Part shown: positions 44,627-54,292 of the stretch, in pieces
Layout: every line of letters starts with the position of its first letter
How positions within the stretch are numbered: the first letter of the stretch is position 1
From: Hungateiclostridiaceae bacterium UBA1305
GTDB taxonomy: Bacteria; Bacillota; Clostridia; Acetivibrionales; DTU013
Length of the DNA: 64,000 nucleotides
NCBI GenBank assembly: GCA_002307275.1
Contig: DBTX01000095.1
Location: 17,725-81,724 of the forward strand
Direction: 5' to 3'
Position numbers and translations under genes: made by a program
The notes under the pieces: model-generated
The model's input: the letters and a program-made list of their open reading frames with translations, nothing else
Told to the model about the DNA's origin: nothing
Databases searched by the model: none

Positions 44627-45736
44627 TCACAATGGATTCCCTTGTTTCTTCTTTGCATAATGCCTGAAAAATACTCTAAGTAAAGGCGGTACGGCAAAAT
44701 TTACAAACAGCATGCGGAATACCTGATAACCGGTAACCAATGACACATCCGCCGCAATTGTGCCGGCGATGACACCCATCTGGTCCGCCGCTCCGGGAGC
44801 CATGCACAGAAAGCCGGTTGCAGATGTTAACCCATGGATATTTCCAAGAAGGTATCCTAAAAACAGAGAAAAAAGAATCAGAATTAAGCCATTTATTAAA
44901 GAAAATGAAATAAGTTTCACTTTATTTTGCAGGCTCTCCGGCTTAAGCGAAAGTCCAAGATAACAGCCCATCGAAAACTGCGCGGCATATAGCAGGCAGG
45001 GTGACAGCGCCGGACTGTAAAACCCCGAAAGATTACATATTGTAATTCCAAGAATCGGGCCAAGAAAATACGGCGTCGGGAATTTAAGCTTTTTTGCAAG
45101 AAAAACGGAAATTACCGCAATGACCACTATCAGAAAAATTTTCAATACAGACCCTTCAGGCTGCGTTTCAACAGCTTGCTGCACAGCAGCCACATGAGCT
45201 GCGTTTCCCCTGGAATATAAAGGACTGCAAATAAACAGCGGAACACAAAAAACAACGAGAATCAGTCTTAATACCTGAAAAAACGTGATTATAGTCAGAT
45301 CCAGGCCTTCAATTTCCTCCCCCAGCATCACCATCTGCGTAATGCCGCCCGGAATACAGCCGGCCAGTATGGATGGGTAATCAGTCTTTGTAAATCGTGA
45401 AACACCATAAGCTGTCACAGCGGAAAAAGCAAGGAGACATACTGAAGCGATCAGCATCCATGGCAATTGCCGTACAATTTGATAAGCCGTTTGCTTATTA
45501 ATGGAGGATCCGCAGGAATAGCCGATAATGATCATTGCGAGATTTCTCAATCCGGCCGGCCAGTATAAACGCTTCTTACACACCCTTGAGCCTATAAGAA
45601 GCGCCGACAACGGTCCAAGCATCCATGGCAGCGGTATATGGATGCCCATAAAGACCGGCACGCCAATAAAGCCGATAATTATCGTTAAAAGCATCCTGGC
45701 CGGTTTACTTTGTTTGTTGATATACGTTATGAACAT
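44627..45736 (-). CDS. AbrB-family membrane permease
   Basis: The 369 residues form about ten membrane spans in two repeats, each with a P-G-G-type loop (PWMLGPLSAL; ILAGCIPGGITQMVMLG; CMAPGAADQMGVIAG). This is the AbrB duplication family (not the DNA-binding AbrB), membrane proteins of poorly known substrate often beside carboxylate catabolism genes. It is the only transporter within the ptb-to-leuC block. Confidence 0.85.
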   Translation of the reverse strand: MFITYINKQSKPARMLLTIIIGFIGVPVFMGIHIPLPWMLGPLSALLIGSRVCKKRLYWPAGLRNLAMIIIGYSCGSSINKQTAYQIVRQLPWMLIASVCLLAFSAVTAYGVSRFTKTDYPSILAGCIPGGITQMVMLGEEIEGLDLTIITFFQVLRLILVVFCVPLFICSPLYSRGNAAHVAAVQQAVETQPEGSVLKIFLIVVIAVISVFLAKKLKFPTPYFLGPILGITICNLSGFYSPALSPCLLYAAQFSMGCYLGLSLKPESLQNKVKLISFSLINGLILILFSLFLGYLLGNIHGLTSATGFLCMAPGAADQMGVIAGTIAADVSLVTGYQVFRMLFVNFAVPPLLRVFFRHYAKKKQGNPL

Positions 45737-45787
45737 AGGACAATATTTGTCGGAATGTTGAGTTCAAACAGTTTCATTATTTCCCTC

Positions 45788-46756
45788 CTATTTGCTTAAC
45801 AATTTCAACACTGTCTCGCAAATCCCCTTCGGATCCATTTTATAATAGCGGTACACTTCCGATGGATCTCCTAAAACAGAGAATTCGTCCGGTAATCCTA
45901 TGCGTTTGAATTTACCGCAGAATCCATTTTCCGCAAGCACTTCGGCAACTGCTCCGCCAAGCCCGCCGTTGATGCTGTGCTCCTCCACTGTTACAATACA
46001 GCCGGTCTTTTTGCCCCAATCAATAATTGCCTGCGTATCCAGAGGCTTGATCGTATGCATGTCAATAACCGCCGCTTTTATTCCCTTGGCTTCAAGCATC
46101 CGGGCAGCCATCAGCGACCAGTAAACACTGCTGCCTGAACTGATAATGGCTAAGTCACCGCCCTCTTTTGCAACAATGGCTTTTCCGATTTCCAACGTGT
46201 AATTTGTGTCTTTATACACATCCGGTTCCGCGCCGCGTGCAATTCGAATAATCATCGGCCCGGGAGTTGTCATTGACCGGCGTACAATCTTGGTACACTG
46301 ATCCGCGTCCGCCGGCACAACGATTGTAAGATTCGGAACGGCTCTGTAGAAAGCCAGATCGGCAATTACATTGTGGGTCGGGCCTCCTCCCGAGGTAACA
46401 CCGGAATGCGTTCCGATCAGTCTGACGGAGACGTCGTTATACGCGATATCCGTATGGATCTGGTCGGCCGCGCGCAATGGCAGAAACGGTCCGAACACCT
46501 GGGCAAACACGGTCTTTCCGGTCAGGGCAATGCCTGCGGAAGCTCCCACCTGATTTGCTTCGGCGATGCCGAAATTAATGCAGCGCCCGGGATATTTCTG
46601 AATAAGCTTACCGGCGGAAGAAGAAGGCGCCACATTATCGCTGTATGTAAATACAAAATCGATCCCTTCATCCGCCATTTTCAAAAGCTCGGCGCCATAT
46701 GCCTCGCGGGCATTGGACAACATCTGGTCAAAATCAAAAGTAGTTAAAACAGCCAT
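45788..46756 (-). CDS. Transketolase-like protein, C-terminal half
   Basis: The 322 residues carry the pyrimidine-binding and C-terminal domains of a transketolase. NFGIAEANQVGASAG contains the Glu that activates TPP; THSGVTSGGGPTHN follows. Split transketolases occur in sugar-acid and ketose pathways of Bacillota. It abuts the N-terminal half (ATG follows stop directly). Ends in TAG. Confidence 0.9.
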   Translation of the reverse strand: MAVLTTFDFDQMLSNAREAYGAELLKMADEGIDFVFTYSDNVAPSSSAGKLIQKYPGRCINFGIAEANQVGASAGIALTGKTVFAQVFGPFLPLRAADQIHTDIAYNDVSVRLIGTHSGVTSGGGPTHNVIADLAFYRAVPNLTIVVPADADQCTKIVRRSMTTPGPMIIRIARGAEPDVYKDTNYTLEIGKAIVAKEGGDLAIISSGSSVYWSLMAARMLEAKGIKAAVIDMHTIKPLDTQAIIDWGKKTGCIVTVEEHSINGGLGGAVAEVLAENGFCGKFKRIGLPDEFSVLGDPSEVYRYYKMDPKGICETVLKLLSK

Positions 46757-47626
46757 TTATTTCATCCTCCCGCTTTTTTCTACAGACAATAGCGCATCCT
46801 CCAACTGTTCTTTCGCGATACCGCCTCCATGCCATTTGTAATTATTTTCCATAAAGTCAACACCTTTGCCTTTTACCGTATTGCTGATAATGCAGACCGG
46901 GCGCCTTAAAACCTGACTGTTTGATTCGGGAAGCGACTCAAGTGCCTTGCAAACTTCAGACATATCGTTGCCGTTAATGCTGATTACTTTCCACCCAAAG
47001 GACCGAAGCTTTTTATCAAGCGGATCGACATTCATGACATTCTTCGTCGACCCGGTCATCTGGAAGCCGTTTTTATCTATAATGGCAACCAGATTCCCCA
47101 GCTTGTAATGCCCTGCCGCCATGAAAGCCTCCCAGTTGGTTCCTTCTTGAATTTCACCGTCACCGATGATGCAAAACGTACGCCAGTTTTCTTTTTTTAA
47201 TCTGGCTCCGAGTGAAAGGCCAAGGGCGATTGGCAGTCCATGTCCGAGTGATCCCGTAGAGGCTTCAATCGCCTCAATATATTTGCGATTGGGATGCATT
47301 CCGAATTTAGCGGTATCCAGCGTTTCGAAATGCTGAACCATATAATCCTTCGTATACATTCCGAGGTCGGCGTAAATGGTGTAAAGCGTTTCACCGCAAT
47401 GTCCCTTGCTCAGTATCAGTCGGTCGCGCATTTCCCATTTCGGGTTTTTGGGGTCATAATTCATATATTCATAATATAACGCAACTGCCATCTCAACAAT
47501 GGAAAGCTCGCCCCCCAAATGCCCCATACCGATACGGTAGATGAAATTCAGAAGGTCCTTTCTGATATTCAGGCACTTCTCCTCAAGCTTATTTACCAAT
47601 TCGATATCGATATTATTTTTGTACAT
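46757..47626 (-). CDS. Transketolase-like protein, N-terminal half
   Basis: The 289 residues bind the TPP diphosphate with GDGEIQEGTNWEAF ... DKNGFQ. HCGETLY and SLGHGLPIALG match the donor-binding region. Together with the C-terminal half it forms the active dimer and moves a two-carbon ketol unit. Its link to the butyrate-type genes around it is unexplained. Confidence 0.91.
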   Translation of the reverse strand: MYKNNIDIELVNKLEEKCLNIRKDLLNFIYRIGMGHLGGELSIVEMAVALYYEYMNYDPKNPKWEMRDRLILSKGHCGETLYTIYADLGMYTKDYMVQHFETLDTAKFGMHPNRKYIEAIEASTGSLGHGLPIALGLSLGARLKKENWRTFCIIGDGEIQEGTNWEAFMAAGHYKLGNLVAIIDKNGFQMTGSTKNVMNVDPLDKKLRSFGWKVISINGNDMSEVCKALESLPESNSQVLRRPVCIISNTVKGKGVDFMENNYKWHGGGIAKEQLEDALLSVEKSGRMK

Positions 47627-47651
47627 TTTATACGCTCCTTGTCAACCGTTC

Positions 47652-48704
47652 TCAATCCAGTTCATTGCACTTAATCAATATCTTGGGATATTTCCCTGTA
47701 AGATGTGCAGCAAAAGCCTCTTCCGCTTCGTTTATGGGAAACACCTTGCCCGTGAAGTCATCCAATTTCAGCAGCGGAAGCAGTTGAAGCGCCCTTGGAA
47801 AGGCATAGGGCGCCACATAAAAGCCTGAAATTGTCAATTCATTAAAATAACAGTACTGGTATAAATTGAGAGGCATTTTATAGTCATTTGGATACATTGC
47901 GGCATAAAGAAGCGTTCCACCCTTTGAAACGATTGCAGGCAATGCCTCAACCGCTTTTACCGAGCCCGATGCGTCAATGACTACATCAAAGCCTCTATTT
48001 TCCGTAATCTTCATGGCTTCATCAATAACATTCTGTGTTAGCGGGTCAATAGTGAAATCAGCGCCGAATTTTACCGCCAGTTCCCTTCTGTCTGCTACCG
48101 GTTCCACCATGGTGATTGATGTGGCGCCATGCAATTTAAGCATCTGCAATCCCAATAATCCAATCGGCCCGCCGCCATTTATCAAAACTCTCCGGCCAAC
48201 TTTTAAATTGATTTTATCCATCATTCGGACCGCTATGGATACAGGCTCCAGCAGGCATCCTGCTTTCAGGCTCAAATGATCCGGCAGCTTGTACACCTGC
48301 GATTCATGCCATACGACATACTCAGCCATTCCAGGCCTGTTATATTCATCCGCATGCTCGCAGAATTGCTGCTGTCCGTTCTGGCAATAATAGCACGTCC
48401 CGCAGAATTTCAAGAAGTTGCAGGCGATTCTGTCACCAACCTTGAGTCCCTTCTTTGTTGCTTTTTCTCCAAGCTCCGCCACCACGCCGGACACCTCATG
48501 CCCCAGTCCGAAAGGCGGTTTCCAGCCGAAAATTCCTTCGACTACATGAGGGTCGGAACCGCAGATCGCACAATATGCAACCTTGATTTTGACATCCTCA
48601 GGTCCAAGCCTCTGTTCAGGCATGTCAATGACCTGTACACGTCCCCGTTTCTGCGGGTCCGGATCTCGCATACTGCCGGTTTTTACCGCCGCTACTGTTT
48701 TCAT
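47652..48704 (-). CDS. Zinc-dependent medium-chain alcohol/polyol dehydrogenase
   Basis: The 350 residues show the catalytic-zinc Cys in YCAICGSD, the GHEVSG motif, four structural-zinc Cys (CGTCYYCQNGQQQFC), and the NAD fold GGGPIGLLGLQ. Similar to threonine/sorbitol dehydrogenases. Together with the transketolase halves and SDRs it suggests handling of a polyol or hydroxy-acid. Confidence 0.9.
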   Translation of the reverse strand: MKTVAAVKTGSMRDPDPQKRGRVQVIDMPEQRLGPEDVKIKVAYCAICGSDPHVVEGIFGWKPPFGLGHEVSGVVAELGEKATKKGLKVGDRIACNFLKFCGTCYYCQNGQQQFCEHADEYNRPGMAEYVVWHESQVYKLPDHLSLKAGCLLEPVSIAVRMMDKINLKVGRRVLINGGGPIGLLGLQMLKLHGATSITMVEPVADRRELAVKFGADFTIDPLTQNVIDEAMKITENRGFDVVIDASGSVKAVEALPAIVSKGGTLLYAAMYPNDYKMPLNLYQYCYFNELTISGFYVAPYAFPRALQLLPLLKLDDFTGKVFPINEAEEAFAAHLTGKYPKILIKCNELD

Positions 48705-48730
48705 AAGCAGGAATCACTCCTTTTATATAT

Positions 48731-49258
48731 TTACTTTGTCTGTTCCCGTTGACATCCTTCTGTTTTCAGCCGGTTCTGAATATACTTGGACAGCCCTCCG
48801 ATTTCATACATGTTAAGCATAAATTCCGGTATCGGCTCAATATCATATTCTTCATTTGTGGTTTTATTTGCCACTTTCCCCGCTTTAATGTCAACCTGAA
48901 TAATATCTCCCTCCCGGATTCGTTCCGATGCTCGAGGAAGCTCAACAACATAAAAACACATGTTTACCGCATTGCGGAAAAACGTTCTGGCGAATGACTC
49001 GGCAACAACACATGAAATGCCGCGCGCTCTTATTGCAACAGGCGCATTTTCCCGGGAACTGCCGCATCCGAAATTTTTTCCGGCAACCAGAATGTCACCT
49101 GTTTTTGCATTTTCAGTAAATTCAGGCCTTGTATCCGTCAGGCAGTGTTTTCCGAGTTCTTCATAATTTGTAATCGACATAAAACGCGCGGGAATAATCA
49201 TATCGGTATCGATATTGTCTCCAAAAGACCATGCACTTCCGCAAAATTTAGCATCCAT
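48731..49258 (-). CDS. Isopropylmalate-isomerase-type hydro-lyase, small subunit
   Basis: The 175-residue swivelling domain of the aconitase superfamily, with NFGCGSSRENAP, substrate-binding loop, and IDTDMIIPARF. The gene overlaps the large subunit stop by one base. Without other leu genes nearby, this is more probably a catabolic dehydratase (for example of 2-methylmalate, 2,3-dimethylmalate or another 2-hydroxy acid) than leucine synthesis. Confidence 0.87.
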   Translation of the reverse strand: MDAKFCGSAWSFGDNIDTDMIIPARFMSITNYEELGKHCLTDTRPEFTENAKTGDILVAGKNFGCGSSRENAPVAIRARGISCVVAESFARTFFRNAVNMCFYVVELPRASERIREGDIIQVDIKAGKVANKTTNEEYDIEPIPEFMLNMYEIGGLSKYIQNRLKTEGCQREQTK

Positions 49259-50526
49259 TATATTACCTCCTCCGGGGCTGCAAGATATCCGAGTATTGCA
49301 GAAGCTGCCGCAACTGCGGGTCCGACCAGATAGACCCTGCTGTCCTTGTGCCCCATACGTCCTTCAAAATTTCGGTTTGTCGTGGAAGCGCATACCTCGC
49401 CCTCAGCCAGAACCCCCATATGCGTGCCGACACATGCGCCGCAGGTCGGCGTACTGACAGCGGCTCCCGCCTCAACGAGCGCGGTAATGATGCCCTCCTT
49501 CACTGCGGAAAGATAAATCTCCTGACTTCCCGGGATCACAATAAGTCTCGTTCTGCTGCTGACGCTCCGGCCCCGTAAAATATCAGCCGCTATTCGCAGA
49601 TCCTCCATGCGTCCGTTTGTACAGGATCCAATAAATACCTGATCCAGATGTATCCTGTCTTTTCGCACTTCTCCGATGGGCTTTACGTTTTCAGGCAAAT
49701 GCGGAAGGGCAACCTGCGGTTCGAGATTACTCACATCAAATTCCAGGACCTGTTCATATACCGCGTCATCGTCAGGCTTATAGATCTTATAGGGACGTAC
49801 GCACCTTTCATCCATATATTCAATTGTTTTTTCATCAGGTACAAACATGCCGCATTTCGCTCCTGCCTCAACCGTCATATTTGCCATGGTGAAGCGGCTG
49901 TCCATTGAGAGATCATCCAGGGCTTCACCCGTGAATTCGATCGCTTTGTACCTTGCGCCCTCAATGCCGATTTTTCCGATGGTAAAAAGGATTAGATCCT
50001 TTCCCACAATTCCTTTTGGAAGCTTACCGTGATACACAATTTTCATTGTTTCGGGTACTTTCATCCATATCTCGCCCAAAACCATTGCGCAAAGCATGTC
50101 TGTGGCGCCCATACCCGTTGCGAAAGCTCCCAGTGCGCCATAAGTGCAGGTGTGTGAATCGGCGCCAATTACCACATCACCCGCCCCGACCAGGCCTTTT
50201 TCAGGGACAATGACATGAGATATCCCCATTCTCCCGACTTCAAAATAATTGGTAATGTTGTAGCGATACGCAAACTCGCGAACGGTTTTACATATCTCCG
50301 CAGCCGCTACGTCTTTATTCGGAGCCACATGATCAGGAACAATAGCGATTCTCTCATTGTTAAATACGCGGTCGCATTTTAAATTATAAAATTCACGAAT
50401 GGTCATTACTGAAGGAGCTTCATTTCCGACAATGAAGTCCACGTCTACATTGATATATTGCCCCGGCTTTACGTAATCTCTTCCGCAATGCGCGGCCAGT
50501 ATTTTTTCAGCCATGGTATAACCCAT
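49258..50526 (-). CDS. Isopropylmalate-isomerase-type hydro-lyase, large subunit
   Basis: The 422 residues hold the [4Fe-4S] cluster ligands in FIGSCTNGR and PTCGACVGTH. Length and order match the short archaeal-type LeuC/HacA branch. ATG 50526 has GGGG 9 nt upstream; an upstream in-frame codon adds 15 residues. The product of such a lyase could be a 2-oxo-acid precursor for the VOR enzyme. Transcribed away from the adjacent LuxR-type regulator in series. Confidence 0.88.
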   Translation of the reverse strand: MGYTMAEKILAAHCGRDYVKPGQYINVDVDFIVGNEAPSVMTIREFYNLKCDRVFNNERIAIVPDHVAPNKDVAAAEICKTVREFAYRYNITNYFEVGRMGISHVIVPEKGLVGAGDVVIGADSHTCTYGALGAFATGMGATDMLCAMVLGEIWMKVPETMKIVYHGKLPKGIVGKDLILFTIGKIGIEGARYKAIEFTGEALDDLSMDSRFTMANMTVEAGAKCGMFVPDEKTIEYMDERCVRPYKIYKPDDDAVYEQVLEFDVSNLEPQVALPHLPENVKPIGEVRKDRIHLDQVFIGSCTNGRMEDLRIAADILRGRSVSSRTRLIVIPGSQEIYLSAVKEGIITALVEAGAAVSTPTCGACVGTHMGVLAEGEVCASTTNRNFEGRMGHKDSRVYLVGPAVAAASAILGYLAAPEEVI

Positions 50527-50654
50527 AATAATAGCCCCTTTCTCATCTTCCTGCAGCGCTTGTTGAAGCACACAAAATTGTTATTCTGTAAGCAGTATAA
50601 AATGAAAGAGGCATATTGTCGTCATACCGAAGGGTTTACTTTTGGGGTAATACT

Positions 50655-53147
50655 TTAGAAATACTGTTCGAGGTCGCTTCTTTTTTTGATATCCAGTTTG
50701 GAAAATACACGGGATAAATGCGTCTTGACCGTGTGCTCACCGATCATCAACTCATCGGCAATTTCCCTGTTGGAAAGACGTCTGGCCGCAAGCCTGGCAA
50801 TCTCAAGCTCCCGCGTGGTCAATCCATAATCGTCACAAACAAAATGCTCATTGATAATTTTTTTCAGATTTTCACGAAAATCCCTGACGCGTGAAAGAAT
50901 ATCTTTGATTTCCAGGGCATAGTCGGTTTTGGCAATATCGTTAAGCGGTACGGAAATATAGTTGCCGAATTCTACGAAAGGCATTATTATCTTATCCGGC
51001 ACGGCAAGATCCAGGGCCGTTTTCAAATGCCCGCAAGACTCCTTCCGATGTCCGAGTGCTTCATATGCACCCGCAATTTCAATCCGCAGAACGATCTCCG
51101 ACAACAGATTCGGATGCACCCGCGCGGCTTTAAGGTACTCCTCCGAAAGGGCTATGAGTGTGACATATTCTTTTTTTGCAAGCAGAAGCCCGGCATAAAC
51201 CGAATGCATCATGGAAACCGTACGTACGCAAACAGCTAAACTCTCGTTCAATTTATTATCAAATCCCGGCTGGATCATTTGGGGCTGACCCAGCTTGCAG
51301 TAGACAGCTGCCATACATATATCGGCAACCGGCACCAATCTGTCCTGTCTGTTGATCGAAACCGCTTCCCTGACCTCCTGCAGAAGATACTGCACATAGC
51401 TCCAGTCACCCTTCATAAGCCCGATATGCAGCTGCAAGTAAATTGCACACAGCCAAACGTTCCACTGTGTGTCCCTGTGCAGGACAAACAATGCCTTTTG
51501 AACATTGATTTCCGCAGCCTCCAGATTTCCCGCAGCATAATACGCTTCAGCCTGCATGACAAGCTCTGCGCCGGTAGACCTGCCGCCTGTAAGTTTCGAA
51601 TACAGCGGATTAAACTCTGTAAACAGGCACAATTCTTTTTCCAGCTCTCCCGACCGCCGGTGATACATATGCAAAACCGATATCGAATCATTAAGCCCCG
51701 TATCAGGCCATATAATAGAGGTGGGATGTCCGTCAAGAAGTTCCTGCGCCTTTTTCAGATACCCGGTCATCGCCTCAAGATCGTTATATTGTGCGTAGCA
51801 CAGCAGGAGTTTATATCTGCCCATCATCCGGCGGCGTTCCTCCTCCTCCAGAAAGTCACTGTTCTTCATGCTTTCCTCAAACTCCCGGCATACTTTCTCT
51901 GCGAGCTCATTGTTGTTCAAGGCAAAAAGATGCCTGGCAAAGACAAGTATTGCTTTAGGTCGGCGTGCTCTGATTTCCGGCGGACAATCGGTATAATAGG
52001 ACATAAAAAACTTGTCGTCAAGCGCATAGGAGTTTAAAAACCGGCGCTTCTCAACTGCGTCTATCAGTGCTTCAAAGTTTTTTTCACGATAAAAAAACCG
52101 TCTTGCCAGAGAATTTTCTCCTATTTTCAAATACCAGTTGGCCGCTCTGTCCAGACGCTCGTTCTGTTCCTGCTGCGGCAGCTTTTGATATTGGTTTTTC
52201 AGACAGGAGAACAGAATGTTATGAAATTGATAACCACCGGTATTACTGCTGAAAAATATAAACCAGTTCTTATATGAAAGATCAGTGAGAATTGCTTCCG
52301 CGTCCCCGCCACTCCAAAGATATTCTGCCTGGCTGACGGTAAAAGCATTTTCCATACAAAGCCATGACAGAAACTCCTTATAACGTTTGGGCAGAGGCTC
52401 ATAGATAATCCTTTCAATACTCTGAATAATCTCCTGTTCGGTTAAAAAAGATCCGCTTTCAATATAAGCCAAAAGATTCATATGGATAAGGGAAATCCAG
52501 CCTTCAGTTATGGAATGCAGCTTCAGAGAATTCTCTTTAGAAAGATTCAAGCCGCAAAGCTTGAAATACTTCCCAATATCCACCGGAGAAAACTCGAAAT
52601 CTTTTTGCAGAATATAGTTTACATTTCCGTAAAGACTCAGTTCGCCATCCATCTGAAAAGTGAGGTAGCGGCTGAGCAGGACCAGATGAAACTGTTCAGG
52701 CAATATCCTGATAAAAAATCTCAAAAATTGATTAACCTCTTCGGCGGTGGCCAGACTGCCACAGTCAATAACAAATACGATATCCTGTTTTATACTCTTG
52801 CAAAATTCGGAAAACAATTTAAAAAAAGTACGCTGCTGCGCACTGTCGCTGATCATTCCCATGGTTAGAATTGTTTCGGAAAAACCTGCACCAAGCAAAG
52901 CAAACTCCCCCGCAAAATCTTCCCAGAAACAGGCGGGACTGGCATCCAGGACATTTTGCCATAACACAGTAAAGGGTTCTTCCTTATCTATTTTCTCATT
53001 TAAATATTCTCTTACTGCCGTAGTTTTACCGTACCCCATCGGTGCAGATGCAATCGTAAAGGGATATTCAATCATATCGGCCAATTTATCCTTCAGCCTG
53101 TCGGGAAAGCAAAGCGCCTTCTTATTGTATTTTGCTGATTGCGCCAT
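50655..53147 (-). CDS. MalT/LuxR-type large ATP-dependent regulator
   Basis: The 830 residues have a Walker A motif SAPMGYGKTTAV (about 34-45), an AAA/STAND NTPase domain (Asp-containing IVFVIDCG near 125), a long TPR-like helical middle (about 340-750) and a C-terminal LuxR HTH (LTTRELEIARLAARRLSNREIADEL, KTHLSRVFSKL). STAND regulators act as activators once an inducer and ATP bind. It lies directly upstream of the leuCD-transketolase-ADH genes, its likely target. Confidence 0.92.
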   Translation of the reverse strand: MAQSAKYNKKALCFPDRLKDKLADMIEYPFTIASAPMGYGKTTAVREYLNEKIDKEEPFTVLWQNVLDASPACFWEDFAGEFALLGAGFSETILTMGMISDSAQQRTFFKLFSEFCKSIKQDIVFVIDCGSLATAEEVNQFLRFFIRILPEQFHLVLLSRYLTFQMDGELSLYGNVNYILQKDFEFSPVDIGKYFKLCGLNLSKENSLKLHSITEGWISLIHMNLLAYIESGSFLTEQEIIQSIERIIYEPLPKRYKEFLSWLCMENAFTVSQAEYLWSGGDAEAILTDLSYKNWFIFFSSNTGGYQFHNILFSCLKNQYQKLPQQEQNERLDRAANWYLKIGENSLARRFFYREKNFEALIDAVEKRRFLNSYALDDKFFMSYYTDCPPEIRARRPKAILVFARHLFALNNNELAEKVCREFEESMKNSDFLEEEERRRMMGRYKLLLCYAQYNDLEAMTGYLKKAQELLDGHPTSIIWPDTGLNDSISVLHMYHRRSGELEKELCLFTEFNPLYSKLTGGRSTGAELVMQAEAYYAAGNLEAAEINVQKALFVLHRDTQWNVWLCAIYLQLHIGLMKGDWSYVQYLLQEVREAVSINRQDRLVPVADICMAAVYCKLGQPQMIQPGFDNKLNESLAVCVRTVSMMHSVYAGLLLAKKEYVTLIALSEEYLKAARVHPNLLSEIVLRIEIAGAYEALGHRKESCGHLKTALDLAVPDKIIMPFVEFGNYISVPLNDIAKTDYALEIKDILSRVRDFRENLKKIINEHFVCDDYGLTTRELEIARLAARRLSNREIADELMIGEHTVKTHLSRVFSKLDIKKRSDLEQYF

Positions 53148-53204
53148 TTTAACCCGCCTCTCAAAATTGCATTACGTTATCCCAATTATATATCAATAAT
53201 TGCT

Positions 53205-53440
53205 TCTTTATTATTTTCCTGCATCTCTCTCACTCCTGTTTCCTGATGAAATGGACATAGTTCTTTTTTACATTCACTATTATTCCTATAAATATTCAGT
53301 TTACGCTCATTATTATTAGGGATCATGCCGGACCGATGGCATAATGGAATAAAAAATATTTGATAAAATTTTAAATGTTGGCAGAGTATCCACCGACAAC
53401 TTTAGTTTATCATCGGCATAATTGGCTGTCAATACTATGT
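53205..53440. pseudogene. Scrap of lipoyl-DUF5714 pair plus module upstream region (right copy)
   Basis: Bases 53205-53280 match 11770-11850, covering the first codons of the lipoyl-protein gene and last codons of the DUF5714 gene on the minus strand; from 53287 the match jumps to 12441-12600. So about 590 bp of DUF5714 has been deleted here. No coding capacity remains. Confidence 0.75.
53325..53342. repeat. Palindrome ATGCCGGACCGATGGCAT, right copy 1
   Basis: Identical to 12479-12496. Placed just after the 3' end of the MetH-activation-like gene. See 54293-54310 for the copy in front of the UroD-thioredoxin gene. Confidence 0.65.
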
Positions 53441-54091
53441 TTAATACTTTATGCGCTCCTCAAAAATACCGGCAAGATAAATTCCAATTACATTCTTCTG
53501 TGGTATTATTACGGAATTGTCATGCAATTCCATACCATATTCCGACAATTTCATCAATTGAAACAAATCCTTCGTACTCTCCAGCGACATTCCATGATAT
53601 CCGGGAGCTAAGGATTCTGAAACAACGATTTTAGCTTGTGTACTATCTTTGTAAAAATCTTTCTTTGCCTCATTCACAAGTATGGCCTTCAGGCTTTTCC
53701 ATCCGGCATCGACATAGGCACTCAGCCAGCTGTCCGCATAGTACATCTGCAATGTACTCCGTTCCAGTTCATCAAGATGTAATGTTTCGGTAAAGACCGC
53801 ATACATATACCCTCCAATGACATTCGAAAGCACCAGCTTCTTTAAGCCCTCACAATGTATCGTTTTATCTTCGATCCTGAAGAAATTTTCTTTGATGCAT
53901 TCTACGTCAAATGGCGATATCAGGATATTAATCTTACAATCTCTGCAAAATCTTTCCCGGGTCTCCAGACACTTCTCCAATACCCTTTTACCACGAACCG
54001 AATCCTTTTGTATTGAGCAAAACTCAATACAGCTCATAAGACATTCTTCGAACATCTCGTTCGCCGATAATTCAATAATTCTGCTCTCCAT
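53441..54091 (-). CDS. MetH-activation-domain-like protein
   Basis: The C-terminal ~70 residues resemble the S-adenosylmethionine-binding reactivation domain of cobalamin-dependent methionine synthase: SLAPGYHGMSLESTKDLF, then GMELHDNSVIIPQKNVIGIYLAG. The middle (KKLVLSNVIGGYMYAVF ... STLQMYYADSWLSAYVD) matches the N-terminal part of that domain. The first ~70 residues are Cys-rich (CLMSCIEFC, CRDC). With 216 residues it is a free-standing module. ATG 54091 is chosen over an in-frame codon at 54214 because a consensus promoter lies between them and GGA is 8 nt upstream. It faces away from the UroD-thioredoxin gene. It may reactivate or methylate a corrinoid protein. Confidence 0.75.
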   Translation of the reverse strand: MESRIIELSANEMFEECLMSCIEFCSIQKDSVRGKRVLEKCLETRERFCRDCKINILISPFDVECIKENFFRIEDKTIHCEGLKKLVLSNVIGGYMYAVFTETLHLDELERSTLQMYYADSWLSAYVDAGWKSLKAILVNEAKKDFYKDSTQAKIVVSESLAPGYHGMSLESTKDLFQLMKLSEYGMELHDNSVIIPQKNVIGIYLAGIFEERIKY

Positions 54092-54156
54092 CTCCCCATC
54101 CTGCCTTACTTTATAACGAGTACGATAATTCCCTGAACTCTGTTTTATTGTGTCTA

Positions 54157-54186
54157 AGTATAAGTGATTCAGGTTTTTGATGTCAA
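54157..54186 (-). promoter_or_regulatory. Consensus promoter of the MetH-activation-like gene
   Basis: TTGACA (54181-54186) and TATACT (54157-54162) on the minus strand, 18-bp spacing, 66 bp upstream of ATG 54091. It rules out the longer start at 54214. Confidence 0.7.
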
Positions 54187-54292
54187 GCACAAACTGTCGC
54201 CACGAAACTGTCACCTATAAATAAAATCAAATTGAACCTCTGAATACAGTCAATTCAGTAGTAAAATTTATTCTATCGTTAACGTGGAAAGC

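Noticed and set aside
48731..50526. Leucine biosynthesis leuCD
   Set aside because: No leuA or leuB nearby and the setting is catabolic with its own MalT/LuxR regulator; a different 2-hydroxy-acid substrate is more likely, though not proven.
54092..54214. N-terminal extension of the MetH-activation-like protein
   Set aside because: The extension overlaps a consensus TTGACA/TATACT promoter and has no ribosome site.
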